Positions 10,705 through 20,981 of a DNA stretch of 64,000 bases are shown piece by piece. This DNA comes from Sycon ciliatum (lineage: Eukaryota; Porifera; Calcarea; Leucosolenida; Sycettidae), in NCBI RefSeq assembly GCF_964019385.1, contig NC_088646.1:14578905-14642904 (forward strand). The letters run 5' to 3'. Positions within the stretch are counted from its first letter, which is position 1, and each line of letters opens with the position of its first letter. The notes beneath the pieces were generated by a model. It made no database searches, had not been told where the DNA came from, and saw nothing but the letters and a program-made list of their open reading frames with translations. The position numbers were made by a program, and so were the translations under genes.

Positions 10705-10842
10705 TGTGTACTGAGGAGATGCTCCCCGCATGAAACTCACGGTTGCTAGCATGGCTGCTTGTACCCCATGGGCTTACAAGGAGCGCAGCATGAATGCTTC
10801 CCCTATCGTCAACCACTAAGCAGTTTACAGCTTGTTATATTC

Positions 10843-10891
10843 TAATGCCGGGAGAGCTGGGTGATTTTAATGCCGGGAGAGCTGGGTGATT
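10843..10891. repeat. 24-bp tandem duplication
   Basis: TAATGCCGGGAGAGCTGGGT plus GATT, twice. Confidence 0.88.
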
Positions 10892-11212
10892 GGATGTGAC
10901 ATTGTAGCTTGTAAGGTACAGTGTACCATGCTTCTGCGGCAGTGTATTGTGCGGGGCCTCTGGGCCTCCCTGCCGCTTGGAACGTACACCCCATGCTACC
11001 GTCATATTCGATTAATTGTGCGGTACAATTCTATTGTGTGTGTGCGTGTGCAAGTCTTTCTTCTCTTTCTCAGACTCCTCCCGACTTTTCTTTCATTCTC
11101 CTCGGTGGTTACCAACAGCCAGTGCATGCAGAGTATGTGATGTGATGTGTGTGCATGAAAAAAATTATAAAAAAACAAAAAGTAGGGATTCACTGGCCAG
11201 AAAAAGCCACTT

Positions 11213-11364
11213 CATAGCTGTGTGGTGTAGACCCTCCTGAATAGTGGCAGTCAATTCTGCAGCCTTGCAAGCTGTTGAATGGTGCACTCCTAGCATAAGT
11301 GGCTATGGTTGTTGTAGCATCGTTATCATCGCCTCCCGCAATGGGCGTCCAATGAGCCAATAGT
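11213..11364 (+). mobile_element. tRNA-Ala-derived SINE, copy 2
   Basis: Same order as copy 1: AGCTGTGTGGTGTAG, the anticodon arm around CCTTGCAAG, a B-box region (GGTGCACTCCT, degraded), the body and a GT tail. A ~20-bp insertion (ACCCTCCTGAATAGTGGCAG) after the A box separates the two promoter boxes and probably disables transcription. A short A-rich stretch precedes the copy. Confidence 0.65.
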
Positions 11365-11500
11365 GTGTGTGTGTGTATGTGTGAGCGATGGCAGAAAGGA
11401 GATATTTTGATGTAACGGCGCTCATTGTCTAGCTCGAGTGCTGTTTGAAATAGGATTGTGTTTGGGTACTAGGGTATACCGTCCCTGCTCTGATTGACTG

Positions 11501-11540
11501 AATTTTAGAATTCTCTAAGCCGGCAGAGAGAATTCTAAAA
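11501..11540. other. Hairpin TTTTAGAATTCTCT
   Basis: TTTTAGAATTCTCT and AGAGAATTCTAAAA are perfect inverted copies around an AAGCCGGCAG-type loop. The hairpin sits at the left edge of the tandemly duplicated block. Confidence 0.8.
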
Positions 11541-11545
11541 ATTCT

Positions 11546-12660
11546 GAAATGACTGGTCAACCACCCTCAACCAATCAGAGTTCAGCAAGTGTTATCTTCT
11601 TGGACTTCTGATGGCTGAACTCATGTTATGTTTTTTTTTCTGCATGAAGGAGAAGAAACAAGCCTAGAGAAGAAAATCAGAGTTCAGCAAGTGTTTTCTT
11701 CTTGGCCTGCTGATGGCTGAACTTTCTGTTTCTGCATGAAGGAGGAGAAACAAGCCTGGAGAAGAAAATCTAACCCCGACCACCATCCCCATTCTACCCT
11801 AATGCAGAAACAGAAACAACAGTGTTTCTCCTTCCTCATGCAGAAGTTTAAGCTGAGAAGAAAATCTATAAAATCTGCCATCCCAAACCCCGACCACCAT
11901 CCCCTCCTGGAATGATTACTTTTATAGCCTATCCTGGCTCAGCACTTCACACCTGAAATGACTGGTAAACCGCCCTCGGCCAATCAGAGTTCAGCAAGTG
12001 TTTTCTTCTTGGCCTGCTGATGGCTGAACTCTTGTTGTTTCTGCATGAGGGAGGAGAAACAAGCCTGGAGAAGAAAGTGTAAAAAATCTGCCATCCCAAA
12101 CCCCGACCACAAGAAAATCTAACCCCGACCACCATCCCCATTCTACCCTAATGCAGAAACAACAGTGTTTCTCCTTCCTCATGCAGAAGTTTAAGCTGAG
12201 AAGAAAATCTATAAAAGCTGCCATCCCAAACCCCCGACCACCATCCCCTCCTGGAATGATTACTTTTATAGCCTATCCTGGCTCAGCACTTCACACATGA
12301 AATGACTGGTAAACCGCCCTCGGCCAATCAGAGTTCAGCAAGTGTTTTCTTCTTGGCCTGCTGATGGCTGAACTCTTGTTGTTTCTGCATGAGGGAGGAG
12401 AAACAAGCCTGGAGAAGAAAGTGTAAAAAATCTGCCATCCCAAACCCCGACCACCATCCCCTCCTGGAATGATTACTTTTATAGCCTATCCTGGCTCAGC
12501 ACTTCACACCTGAAATGACTGGCCAATCGCCCTCGGCCAATCAGAGTTCAACAAGTGTTTTCTTCTTTGCCTGCTGAACGCTTATTGTTTCTGCATGAGG
12601 AGCGGAAACAAGCAGGAAAATTCTACCGGAGCAGAAAATCTTAGAAGCCTCTTCTCAGGC
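11546..12660. repeat. Tandemly duplicated unit, four partial copies
   Basis: Copies begin GAAATGACTGG near 11546, 11955, 12298 and 12512 (spacings 409, 343 and 214 bp). They share CCAATCAGAGTTCAGCAAGT and a CCATCCCCTCCTGGAATGAT block. Inside a unit, TTCTGCATGAGGGAGGAG is mirrored by CTCCTTCCTCATGCAGAA, so each copy can fold back. Small minus-strand frames repeat with the units and are not convincing genes. Confidence 0.85.
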
Positions 12661-12673
12661 TTGCTGATTGATC

Positions 12674-12765
12674 TCTCCCCCCCCCCCCTCTCTCTCTCTC
12701 CCTCTATATAATATATAATATTATTATATTTTTCAATCAATCCATCTCCTTCTTCCTCTCTCTCC
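12674..12765. repeat. C-tract, CT repeat and AT-rich stretch
   Basis: Poly-C, (CT)n, an ATATAATATT stretch and another CT-rich tract, in succession. Confidence 0.85.
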
Positions 12766-13570
12766 ATTAACAAAAGGAGTAAATTTTGACAAAATTTAGC
12801 TCCACTTATCTGTCTCGCCATGCTGGACATGGCAATCTTGGCCGAGGTATCGAAAATTTGGAAACTCAAATTTACAAGGCTTTGTCTAGATGGAGTAGGA
12901 ATTTTGCATGTTAGCAACAGTAAATGGCGTACACCAAGGTCATCACAAATCTCCATACATAAAGGACACTACATTGGCACCAGCTATGCAATGCAGTATA
13001 TAATCCAGTGGAGTGCGGGCCACCGGATTTTGTCCCGTGAACAAAGCAGTTGTGTGTGCACATCCTTGGCAGCCTGGCAGTATCTGATTCATAGGAGTGA
13101 AGTCCAAGTTCCATTATAATCCAAAAGGCCACTCATCCCAATACAATCAAGTGCTGGTCATATTTCGCTATACCAGACACAATGTATCTGCACAGTAACA
13201 AGGCATATGTATATTCTAAACGCCAAGCAGTGTGCGGGCCAACAAGCAAAAAAAACCGTTCGCGTGTGTGCGCGTGCGGAGTGTTCTTTCAAGATGGCAA
13301 GAGTCATTGTAATGTTCAGGTACCTTGTCAACTCTTCCTTATAGAAACATGTTCAGATGTTATTGAAGCTGGTCGAGGTCCTGTTCATTTGGCTCCCGGT
13401 CTGCAGGGTTGTAGTTGGAAATTCTTTGAACAGCCTTTTGCTTGTATTCATCATTGCCCAACTTTCATCATCACAACTATAGTGTCTCAGCTGGCCTCCT
13501 CCTGAGAAAAACGAGAGTAACGAACAAGAAAAATACACCCGTGCCACGCATGCACAAGTGCACGCATTTA
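12766..13570. other. No recognisable feature
   Basis: Unique-looking sequence. Short open frames on both strands lack recognisable domains or convincing starts. Confidence 0.45.
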
Positions 13571-13571
13571 C

Positions 13572-13617
13572 ACAGGCACACACACACATACACACACACA
13601 CATACACACACACACCA
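13572..13617. repeat. CA microsatellite
   Basis: (CA)n with ACATAC interruptions. Confidence 0.95.
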
Positions 13618-13651
13618 AACATGGCAATGAACTACACATATATCCGTATTA

Positions 13652-13897
13652 CAGTAGAGTTGCACGTCCAAGAACGTTGTTTCCAAGCGATTGGCCTGGG
13701 GCGTTCTTATTATATTTGTTCGGCAATCTTGCTGCATTCTTATAGCACGTTCTTGGAAACAATTCGTTGTGGATCATATCTATCCCAAACGCTGCCGGAA
13801 AACCAACACTGCCGTTCTTAACTTTAGGCTGTGGCGTTCTTAGCATTTCATGCCGGACGTTCTTTGGCTCGACGTTCTTCATCGCGCGTCTCTACCG
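13652..13897. mobile_element. Mariner-type MITE (TA TSD)
   Basis: CAGTAGAGTTGCACG on the left pairs with the reversed right end CGGTAGAGACGCGCG, and both continue to AAGAACGT after three bases. TA flanks both ends (13650-13651 and 13898-13899). The 246-bp interior repeats the word GTTCTT several times. There is no coding capacity, so this is a small non-autonomous element ending about 45 bp before the BEL element. Confidence 0.55.
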
Positions 13898-13943
13898 TAC
13901 TAGTATTACCTAATGATCATCGTAGTCTACACATCCTACCCGC

Positions 13944-14511
13944 TGTTCAGACGGTAGTACGTAATATTTCTCTGGCATGGCATCACTAAGACTAGAAGTA
14001 ATGGTTCCTTTTATTATTGATAGCTGGAGCAGTCCTTTCTCTGTCTTGTGCCAATACTGCAATAGTGATTCATGTATCAAGGCCTGAGCTACACTGTAGG
14101 CTGTAGTCTTCCCTGTCTCTCTTGTGGTTTTCTATTCATGGGGGCGATCTACAAAGTGGCGTCATAACTATTTCCAACTGGCCGTTCATGTATTACATGC
14201 ATCTACTTCTTAGCTGTGTGTTGTTGCTTGTTGCTGTGCATGGTCATACATTTGTATTGCAAAGTATCATGGCTAGCTTTCGTGCCGTACAACAGCGCGT
14301 GTGCGGTGGCTACGCCTCTGCTGTTTTGCCAGCTGACAGTGCGGCATAAATTACTTCATCTTTGCCTTTTGTCTTCGGTTGTGTACCGACATGGAATGTT
14401 TTCGGTTTTAGTAGTTCCTTGGTTCGCGTTGTGTAGCTAGCTAGGCTGCTCTTTCAGGTGTAATTGTATTTGGAGTGAAAAGATAAGATAACGTGTTCCT
14501 TCGTGTGAACA
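13944..14511 (+). repeat. BEL 5' LTR
   Basis: 568 bp, TGTTCAGACGG...GTGTGAACA. By position it carries the element's promoter. I see no strong TATA box to single out. Confidence 0.95.
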
Positions 14512-14514
14512 TTC

Positions 14515-14532
14515 TGGTAGCAGAGGATGGTT
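14515..14532 (+). promoter_or_regulatory. Primer-binding site
   Basis: TGGTAGCAGAGGATGGTT starts three bases after the LTR. The TGG start pairs with the CCA end of a tRNA. The primer tRNA is not identified. Confidence 0.7.
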
Positions 14533-14580
14533 ATCGCCTGAGTGAGCAGTTCAGTTTCGGAAATTTAAATTATTTAGATC

Positions 14581-17500
14581 ATGTCGTCGCCGGAGCCTGA
14601 GAGTGAGAGCACAATCAGGGCTAGCAGTCAGAGAACTGAGCTCTTTTTAGGTGCCATGGCAGAGAGGGCAGGCGACGTGATCGAGGAGGACGAGGAAGTC
14701 GAAGAGGACGAACATGGTCAAAGTGACCAGCGATCGAATGAACTGATGTTCGTGAAAATGAAAGCTGAAAAAGCGAATCGCAAGAGAAAGTTCACCAGGT
14801 GTCGCAGAGCCGTGATCGTGGCCTTGCGTGACGGAGTTGAAGAGGAAGCTGCGAGGTCGTTGTTTGGCGAATTAGAAATGATCGAGGATGCCCTGAACGG
14901 TGTGTTCATGGACGTACTCGAGTGGGCTGGCGGCATGAACGATGCGCTCGCAGTGGCTAAAGTGACCGATGAGATGGAGGAAGCGGAGAAAGAGATGAAG
15001 GAGGTCACAAGGCTGTATCAGGAGTTCCTAGAACACCAGCCAGCGTGGACGGCTGCACGGAACAGCCACCCAGACAGGCCAGCGTATCATCAGTATGCCC
15101 AGGCACCAGTGGAAGAGCCAGGAAGTCCACTGAGTGTGATATCGCTGGGCAGAAGTGAAGGCTCCCAGGATCGGGATGAGCCTGGTGATGGCGTGGCGCT
15201 GGTTCAGGAGAACCAGGCAAGAGTAGAAGACAGTGATGAAGTGGTTGTGACCACAAGTGTCTCCGGCAGTAGTAACAGAGAGGCAGAGCTTGGGGCTAGA
15301 ACAAGGCCACCAATGGAAGCTGGGAGTAGGAGGTCAGAGCGTGAAAGAAGCCCTGCCTTGCCTGTACTACAGCCTGCTGTGCCAACACGGAGTGCTGTAT
15401 GTGTGTCCAGTGCATATACTAGAGTGAGTGAGACCAAGGCCCCTCAACTTCAAGTCGCGAAGAGTCCAGGCCAGCAGGGCAGTAGTACTCAGGCTCCTGT
15501 GTCAGGACTACACCCTACATCATCTCTGCCATATCAGTCCGCCAACTATCTGTACACCCAGGCCAGTGGGCCACCACAGGTAGCCTCAAGTCATCAGGCC
15601 ATGGGCATTGGTGCCTTTTCAGCATTGCCAGGAGCAGGTGTGTCCGCCAGCCACCAGCGTGCTGTGTCTCAGCCTCCACCTGTCAAGCAGCCACCAGATG
15701 AAATTTTCAAGCAACTGAAGGCTATACAGATCCCAGTCTTCGGCGGCGATAAGCAGGCGTATGCCTCATGGAAGGCTGCTTTCATGGCGTGTGTTGGTAG
15801 CTCGTCTGCAAGGGCAGACTTGAAACTGCTGCACCTCCGGCAGTATTTGAGTGGAGATGCCTTGGCTTCCATCGAGAGCTTGGGATACACCCCGTCTGCG
15901 TACGAGGCCGCAATGAGGCGGTTAGACCGCAAGTTTGGAGGCGACCAACGACAGCTGTCGCTGCAGTACGAGCAAGTCGAGGCCTGCCCAATCATTCGTT
16001 CCGGCCGAGCAGGAGATCTCCAGAAGTTCGCAGATCTCCTCGACGTACTCGTGGTCAACCTCCTCGACTCCGGAAAAGGCAATGAGCTGGGTGATGGGCT
16101 GTTGTACCGGAAGCTCCTGGCCAAGTTGCCGGCTGGGATGTTAACCCAATTCAATCGATGGTGTCATCAGAAGCCCTGCCAGCCAGGAATTCAAGCACTA
16201 CTGGAGTGGGTGACGTTGGAAGCGGAGTTTGCCGTTGGAGCGTCCGAAGCACTAGATGGAGTTGGTGCGAAGGACAAGCCTCCGGCACCCCGGAATGCTC
16301 CTCAACGATCCTACTTCGGGGGAAAGGCTTCGCAGAATGCAGGGTGGTCAAGGCCTGCGGGCTCAGCGGCTGGACGATCTTCATGTCGGCAATGTGGCGG
16401 ACCTCACGGTGTCTGGCAGTGTAAAGCATTTCAGCAGCTTTCCGTCGCCAATCGCTGGAGACAGGCTAAACAGCATGGTCTGTGCTACCGCTGCCTTGGA
16501 GGCGATCACCAAGGTCACCACTGTCCACGAACCAGACCCTGCTCAGTGAGCGGCTGCAACAACAATCACCACTACTTGCTACACCGGGACTTGCTACACG
16601 AGGACAGCAGGAACCCCGATGCCGCACAGTCAAACAAGAAAAAATCGGGGAACACGGTAGCTGGAGGAATGACGGCGGACAAGTCCCAACTCAGTCCTGC
16701 CGAACAATTCTGCAACTATGGAGACAATGGTTCAGGTCAGGAGACAGGGGACCAGTTATTGCCTCCCGCCATCGACTGTTTAGTAACGCCGCCATACGCC
16801 GGTAAAGACCAAGAGCAGCGCACCCCACAGTCGTTCACCGAGGGGGAGACGGAGTCCACGAAGAGTGATTCCACCATGATGGTCCAAGGCCCGAGCAAGA
16901 TAGCTCTGCGAACGGTCTCAGTCGTCTTGGAGAACGGCAACAAGTCAGTGCAAGTGAATGCGTTGCTGGACGACGGTAGCACGACGAGCTACCTCAACGG
17001 CAGCATTGCCAACCAGCTCGGCGTCAGCGGGGAGCTGAGGACATTCACAGTCCACACCTTGAATGGCAAGCAGACCTCATTCACAACCAGACCAGTAAGC
17101 TTCACCATTGGCAGCATGGATGGCAGTGTTCGGCAATCTATGACGGCGCTGACGGCTGATTCGGTCACCGGGAATCTTCGTCCGGTAGAGTGGGTCAAGG
17201 AAGCAGTCAAGTATCCTCATCTGAGAGAGATTCCGTTCGCAAGACTGGCGGAGCCCGCCAGGGTCGATCTGCTGATTGGGAGCGACTATGCTGAGCTGCT
17301 TGTGTCACAGCAGGAAGTGGTCGGCCCGCCTGGTCAACCAGTGGCGCGTCATACTCCACTGGGTTGGACCTGTGTTGGCAGAGTGACGGGAACCCACTCG
17401 AGTCAAAGGACGTTCCACAGCCAAGCGTTTCAGAGTGAGGAGAGAGCAACACCAACCGGCTTAGAGACCGCGCTACAGCAGTTCTGGCAAATTGACAGCT

Positions 17501-17994
17501 GCGGCACGGAGGAGAGCTTCAGTGAGCCCGGCCCGCGCTCGCTGGAGGAAGAGACAGCCCTAGACATCGTCAAACACTCGCTGAAGAAGGTGGACGGTCG
17601 GTACCAGGTGTCTCTGCCGTGGAACAATCGCAAGAGAGAATTATGCAACAACTTGGGTGCGGCTACGAAACGTCTAGGCCACACCGAGCGCAAGCTCCTG
17701 AAAGACCCATTCGTTGCCCAGGCTTATGGCCAAGTCTTCCAGGCCTACCAGAGGAACGGCTATATCCGGGAGCTCGCGAAGGAAGAGCTAGGTCAAGAGG
17801 TATGCTGGTACTTATCCCACTTTCCCATCGTCCGACCGCAGAAGACGACAACCAAGGTGCGGATCGTCTTTGACGCTGCAGCATCCTGTCATGGCCTCAG
17901 CCTCAACGACGCCATCTACCCTGGTCCGAAGCTCCAACGTGAGTTGTTCGATGTGTTGACCAGGTTTCGGCAAAAGCCTATAGCAGTGGGCTGA
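14581..17994 (+). CDS. BEL/Pao Gag-protease and start of RT
   Basis: 1,137 codons from an ATG 69 bp after the LTR to an in-frame TGA. Residues about 370-540 match the BEL Gag region (DUF1759-like, KAIQIPVFGGDKQAYASWK). Two Cys/His zinc-binding clusters lie at about 600-670 (CRQCGGPHGVWQC, then CYRCLGGDHQGHHC). The aspartic protease (DUF1758-like) with active-site core LLDDGSTTSY is near 795. The first RT motif begins near 1090 (VRIVFDAAASCHGLSLNDA). The frame stops at RFRQKPIAVG, where BEL RTs continue into the first catalytic Asp motif. The same frame resumes directly after the TGA, so this is a single nonsense change, or less likely a readthrough site. Confidence 0.93.
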   Translation: MSSPEPESESTIRASSQRTELFLGAMAERAGDVIEEDEEVEEDEHGQSDQRSNELMFVKMKAEKANRKRKFTRCRRAVIVALRDGVEEEAARSLFGELEMIEDALNGVFMDVLEWAGGMNDALAVAKVTDEMEEAEKEMKEVTRLYQEFLEHQPAWTAARNSHPDRPAYHQYAQAPVEEPGSPLSVISLGRSEGSQDRDEPGDGVALVQENQARVEDSDEVVVTTSVSGSSNREAELGARTRPPMEAGSRRSERERSPALPVLQPAVPTRSAVCVSSAYTRVSETKAPQLQVAKSPGQQGSSTQAPVSGLHPTSSLPYQSANYLYTQASGPPQVASSHQAMGIGAFSALPGAGVSASHQRAVSQPPPVKQPPDEIFKQLKAIQIPVFGGDKQAYASWKAAFMACVGSSSARADLKLLHLRQYLSGDALASIESLGYTPSAYEAAMRRLDRKFGGDQRQLSLQYEQVEACPIIRSGRAGDLQKFADLLDVLVVNLLDSGKGNELGDGLLYRKLLAKLPAGMLTQFNRWCHQKPCQPGIQALLEWVTLEAEFAVGASEALDGVGAKDKPPAPRNAPQRSYFGGKASQNAGWSRPAGSAAGRSSCRQCGGPHGVWQCKAFQQLSVANRWRQAKQHGLCYRCLGGDHQGHHCPRTRPCSVSGCNNNHHYLLHRDLLHEDSRNPDAAQSNKKKSGNTVAGGMTADKSQLSPAEQFCNYGDNGSGQETGDQLLPPAIDCLVTPPYAGKDQEQRTPQSFTEGETESTKSDSTMMVQGPSKIALRTVSVVLENGNKSVQVNALLDDGSTTSYLNGSIANQLGVSGELRTFTVHTLNGKQTSFTTRPVSFTIGSMDGSVRQSMTALTADSVTGNLRPVEWVKEAVKYPHLREIPFARLAEPARVDLLIGSDYAELLVSQQEVVGPPGQPVARHTPLGWTCVGRVTGTHSSQRTFHSQAFQSEERATPTGLETALQQFWQIDSCGTEESFSEPGPRSLEEETALDIVKHSLKKVDGRYQVSLPWNNRKRELCNNLGAATKRLGHTERKLLKDPFVAQAYGQVFQAYQRNGYIRELAKEELGQEVCWYLSHFPIVRPQKTTTKVRIVFDAAASCHGLSLNDAIYPGPKLQRELFDVLTRFRQKPIAVG

Positions 17995-17997
17995 GAC

Positions 17998-20784
17998 GTG
18001 ACCGAAATGTATTTGCAGGTGTCGGTTGCGCCAGCAGACAGGAAGTACCTCAGATTCGTGTGGCGGGACCTGGATCCAGCCAAGCCTTTACGGCACTTTG
18101 AGTTCAACCGCCTGGTCTTTGGCGTCAATGCTGCACCATTCATCGCCCAGTACGTTGCTCAGCAGACAGCCCGGGAACATTTGGCGTCGCATCCCCTGGC
18201 AGCAGAAGCTATCCTCGCGTCCACCTACATGGATGACACGATGGACAGCACCAAAGATGTCGAACAAGGTCAGATTCTTCATCGGGAGCTAATGGATCTG
18301 TGGGGTGAGGCCAAGATGACGCCGCGCAAGTGGGTGTCCAACTCGCCCGAGCTCCTGAAGGTAATTCCAGCCGAAGCTCGCGCTACCCAGCTGGACTTAT
18401 CCCAAGGAGAGCTACCATCCGTGAAGACGCTAGGAGTGTCATGGGACGGTCAGGCAGACTGCTTCTTCTTCAACGTTCAACCGCCAGACCTCACCAACCA
18501 ACGCATCACCAAGCGATTCCTCCTAGCAAAAGTCGCGTCCGTATTCGACCCGTTGGGGTTTCTGGCACCGTTCGTGACCCAAGCCAAGATCCTCATGCAA
18601 GAGAGTTGGGTAGCTGGTATTGACTGGGATGAACCGGTTCCAGATGGCATCGACACCAGCGCTCGCCAGTGGTTCAATGACCTGGCGAAGCTCAGTTTAG
18701 TTCGAGTACCAAGATGTCTCATCCCGGACGTGGCCAGTGGCGTGACGCTGCATGTTTTCTGTGATGCATCGAGTGTGGCGTATGGTGCCGTGGTCTACAG
18801 CTCCACCGTGCAGCGTGGCTCTGAGGGACACGTTCGTCTCGCTGGAGCCAAGAGCAGAGTGGCGCCGACAAGAACACAAAGTATCCCCCGGCTGGAATTG
18901 CTGGCGGCTGTGCTTGGCCTTCAGCTGGCCCGGAAGTTCAGTCAGATCATGACCATTGCCATGTCAGAGGTGATTTTCTGGAGCGACAGTGCAACTGTGC
19001 TGCTCTGGATTCGCAGCTACAGCCGACGTTTCAAACCGTTTGTGGCGAATCGCATCAGCCACATCCAGACTGTTACGTCGCCCAGTCAATGGCGGTACGT
19101 TCCCTCCAGCGACAACCCAGCTGACTTGGCGTCACGGGGAGCTGGGGTAGAGCAACTGGTTGCAACTGAGCTGTGGTGGCAAGGACCGGCCTTCCTGCAG
19201 AAAGAAGAATCTGAATGGCCAGCCAAGATCGTGGGTGGCCAAGACCCAGCTGCTCGAGCGGAAGCTCGCAAGGCTGCACAGCCCGAGGTGATGTCATTTA
19301 TGTCCGAGAAAGTACCCAGCTTGTGCTCTCGGCGCTTCTCAGACTGGACGCGCGTAGTCAGAGTACGGGCTTGGGCAATTCGCTTCATCACCAACTGCCG
19401 TGGAGGTGAGGAGTTGAGCGGAGAGCTAACCGGCGAGGAGATGGACGCTGCCAGCCTTTCCATCATCAAAGAGGCACAGCACGAGGCATTCGCGGAGGAT
19501 CTGAAGCTAGTGAAGAATGGTCAACCACTTCCGCTGAAGTCACGTTTGGCGAGGTTATCGCCTCGACTGGACGACGACGGACTATTGCGCTGCGATGGTC
19601 GCACCAAGCTGGCTGACTGGTTGCCGTTTGATGTGCCCTTCCCGATTCTTCTCCCCCGGAAACATCCGACCACCCGGCTTATTGTCAAAGATTGCCATGA
19701 GCAACGTCATCATGGCGGGACGAATGAAACGTTGGCAGCTCTCTCTGATCACTATCTTGTCGAAGCAGCACGGGAGGAGATCCGTGACTGGGAGAAAGAC
19801 TGCATGGTGTGTCGACGACTAAAAGCCCGTGCGGGAGAGCAAATCATGGCCCCATTGCCAGCAAAGCGATTGTGTGAGCCACTGAGAGCCTTCAGCAGGG
19901 TAGCCGTTGACTACGGAGGGCCGTTCGAAACTGTGCAGGGGAGAGGAAAGACTCGCCACAAACGCTATCTGTGCCTCTTCACGTGTTTGCTGACTCGTGC
20001 GGTCCATTTGGAGATGGCGTACGCATTGGATGCAAATTCTTTCCTGAACGCCTTTAACCGGATGGCCAACCGACGAGGTTGTCCAATGGAGGTTCTGTCG
20101 GACAATGGAGGCAACTTCGTGAATGCCGACCGCCAGCTACGTGAGCTTGTTGGCCAACTGAACAATACCACCGTCTGGAAAGCCATGGCCTGCAGACGCG
20201 TGAAATGGAGTTTCAACCCGCCATTAGCTCCTCATTTCGGGGGAGTTCACGAGGCAATGATTCGAGCCGCCAAACGAGCTCTACATGCCATCCTTGGAGA
20301 CGCATCTGTGACGGACGAGGAGTTGGTCACCGCTCTCAGCGGAGCAGAGTCCCTCGTCAACTCCAGGCCCATCACCTACCAATCGGCTAGTCCGAAGGAT
20401 CCAGGGCCGCTAACTCCGAACCATTTCCTTCATGGCATGGCCGAGGGCCAGCTGGTTATTGCAACAACGGACGAGAAGGGGTGTCAACTGCAGAGACGTT
20501 GGAGATATGTTCAAATGCTCATCGACCATTTCTGGCATCGCTGGCTGAAAGAGTTTGTCCCACGGTTGAATCAGCGGATAAAGTGGCGACACCAGCGACG
20601 CGATCTGGCCGTTGACGACGTTGTCCTGGTGATGGATTCAAGCTCCCCGCGTGGGCGTTGGCCGCTCGGCAGAGTCACGGAAGTTTTCCCTGGTCCGGAC
20701 GGACATGTGCGTGTGGTGGCCATGCAAGTGGGCGGGAAGACTCTGAAGAGATCCATCACTCGAGTCTGCCCACTGGAATGTTAG
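17998..20784 (+). CDS. BEL/Pao RT-RNase H-integrase (rest of pol)
   Basis: 928 codons in the same frame as the upstream part, separated only by the TGA at 17992-17994. The first Met is at 18007, but initiation there is not implied. RT continues with DVTEMYLQV and the catalytic YMDD at 18226-18237. RNase H follows (FCDASSVAYGAV and FWSDSATVLLW). The integrase has an N-terminal HHCC zinc domain (H..H..CMVC, about 19660-19815) and a DDE core: VDYGGPF, SDNGGNF and the E of VHEAMIRAAK. A DUF5641-like tail (DDVVLVMD...RWPLGRV) ends the protein. No other break is visible. Confidence 0.95.
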   Translation: MTEMYLQVSVAPADRKYLRFVWRDLDPAKPLRHFEFNRLVFGVNAAPFIAQYVAQQTAREHLASHPLAAEAILASTYMDDTMDSTKDVEQGQILHRELMDLWGEAKMTPRKWVSNSPELLKVIPAEARATQLDLSQGELPSVKTLGVSWDGQADCFFFNVQPPDLTNQRITKRFLLAKVASVFDPLGFLAPFVTQAKILMQESWVAGIDWDEPVPDGIDTSARQWFNDLAKLSLVRVPRCLIPDVASGVTLHVFCDASSVAYGAVVYSSTVQRGSEGHVRLAGAKSRVAPTRTQSIPRLELLAAVLGLQLARKFSQIMTIAMSEVIFWSDSATVLLWIRSYSRRFKPFVANRISHIQTVTSPSQWRYVPSSDNPADLASRGAGVEQLVATELWWQGPAFLQKEESEWPAKIVGGQDPAARAEARKAAQPEVMSFMSEKVPSLCSRRFSDWTRVVRVRAWAIRFITNCRGGEELSGELTGEEMDAASLSIIKEAQHEAFAEDLKLVKNGQPLPLKSRLARLSPRLDDDGLLRCDGRTKLADWLPFDVPFPILLPRKHPTTRLIVKDCHEQRHHGGTNETLAALSDHYLVEAAREEIRDWEKDCMVCRRLKARAGEQIMAPLPAKRLCEPLRAFSRVAVDYGGPFETVQGRGKTRHKRYLCLFTCLLTRAVHLEMAYALDANSFLNAFNRMANRRGCPMEVLSDNGGNFVNADRQLRELVGQLNNTTVWKAMACRRVKWSFNPPLAPHFGGVHEAMIRAAKRALHAILGDASVTDEELVTALSGAESLVNSRPITYQSASPKDPGPLTPNHFLHGMAEGQLVIATTDEKGCQLQRRWRYVQMLIDHFWHRWLKEFVPRLNQRIKWRHQRRDLAVDDVVLVMDSSSPRGRWPLGRVTEVFPGPDGHVRVVAMQVGGKTLKRSITRVCPLEC

Positions 20785-20968
20785 ACGGCTCTCCCTACAT
20801 GCCAGAATGGAGGTACTGCTCAGTGACGACCCCCATTAATGATTCATGCATTGTTTTTGTTTTTTTTGTAGCTTCCTACCACTGGACTTGCCCTTTCGAT
20901 TCACTTTTCTCTTAGCTTGGTACTGGTAGTTGTAAGGATAGGCATCATGCAACATCTGGGTGCATATT

Positions 20969-20981
20969 GCGAGGGGGAGGA
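20969..20981 (+). promoter_or_regulatory. Polypurine tract
   Basis: GCGAGGGGGAGGA lies directly before the 3' LTR, where plus-strand DNA synthesis is primed in LTR retroelements. Confidence 0.85.
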
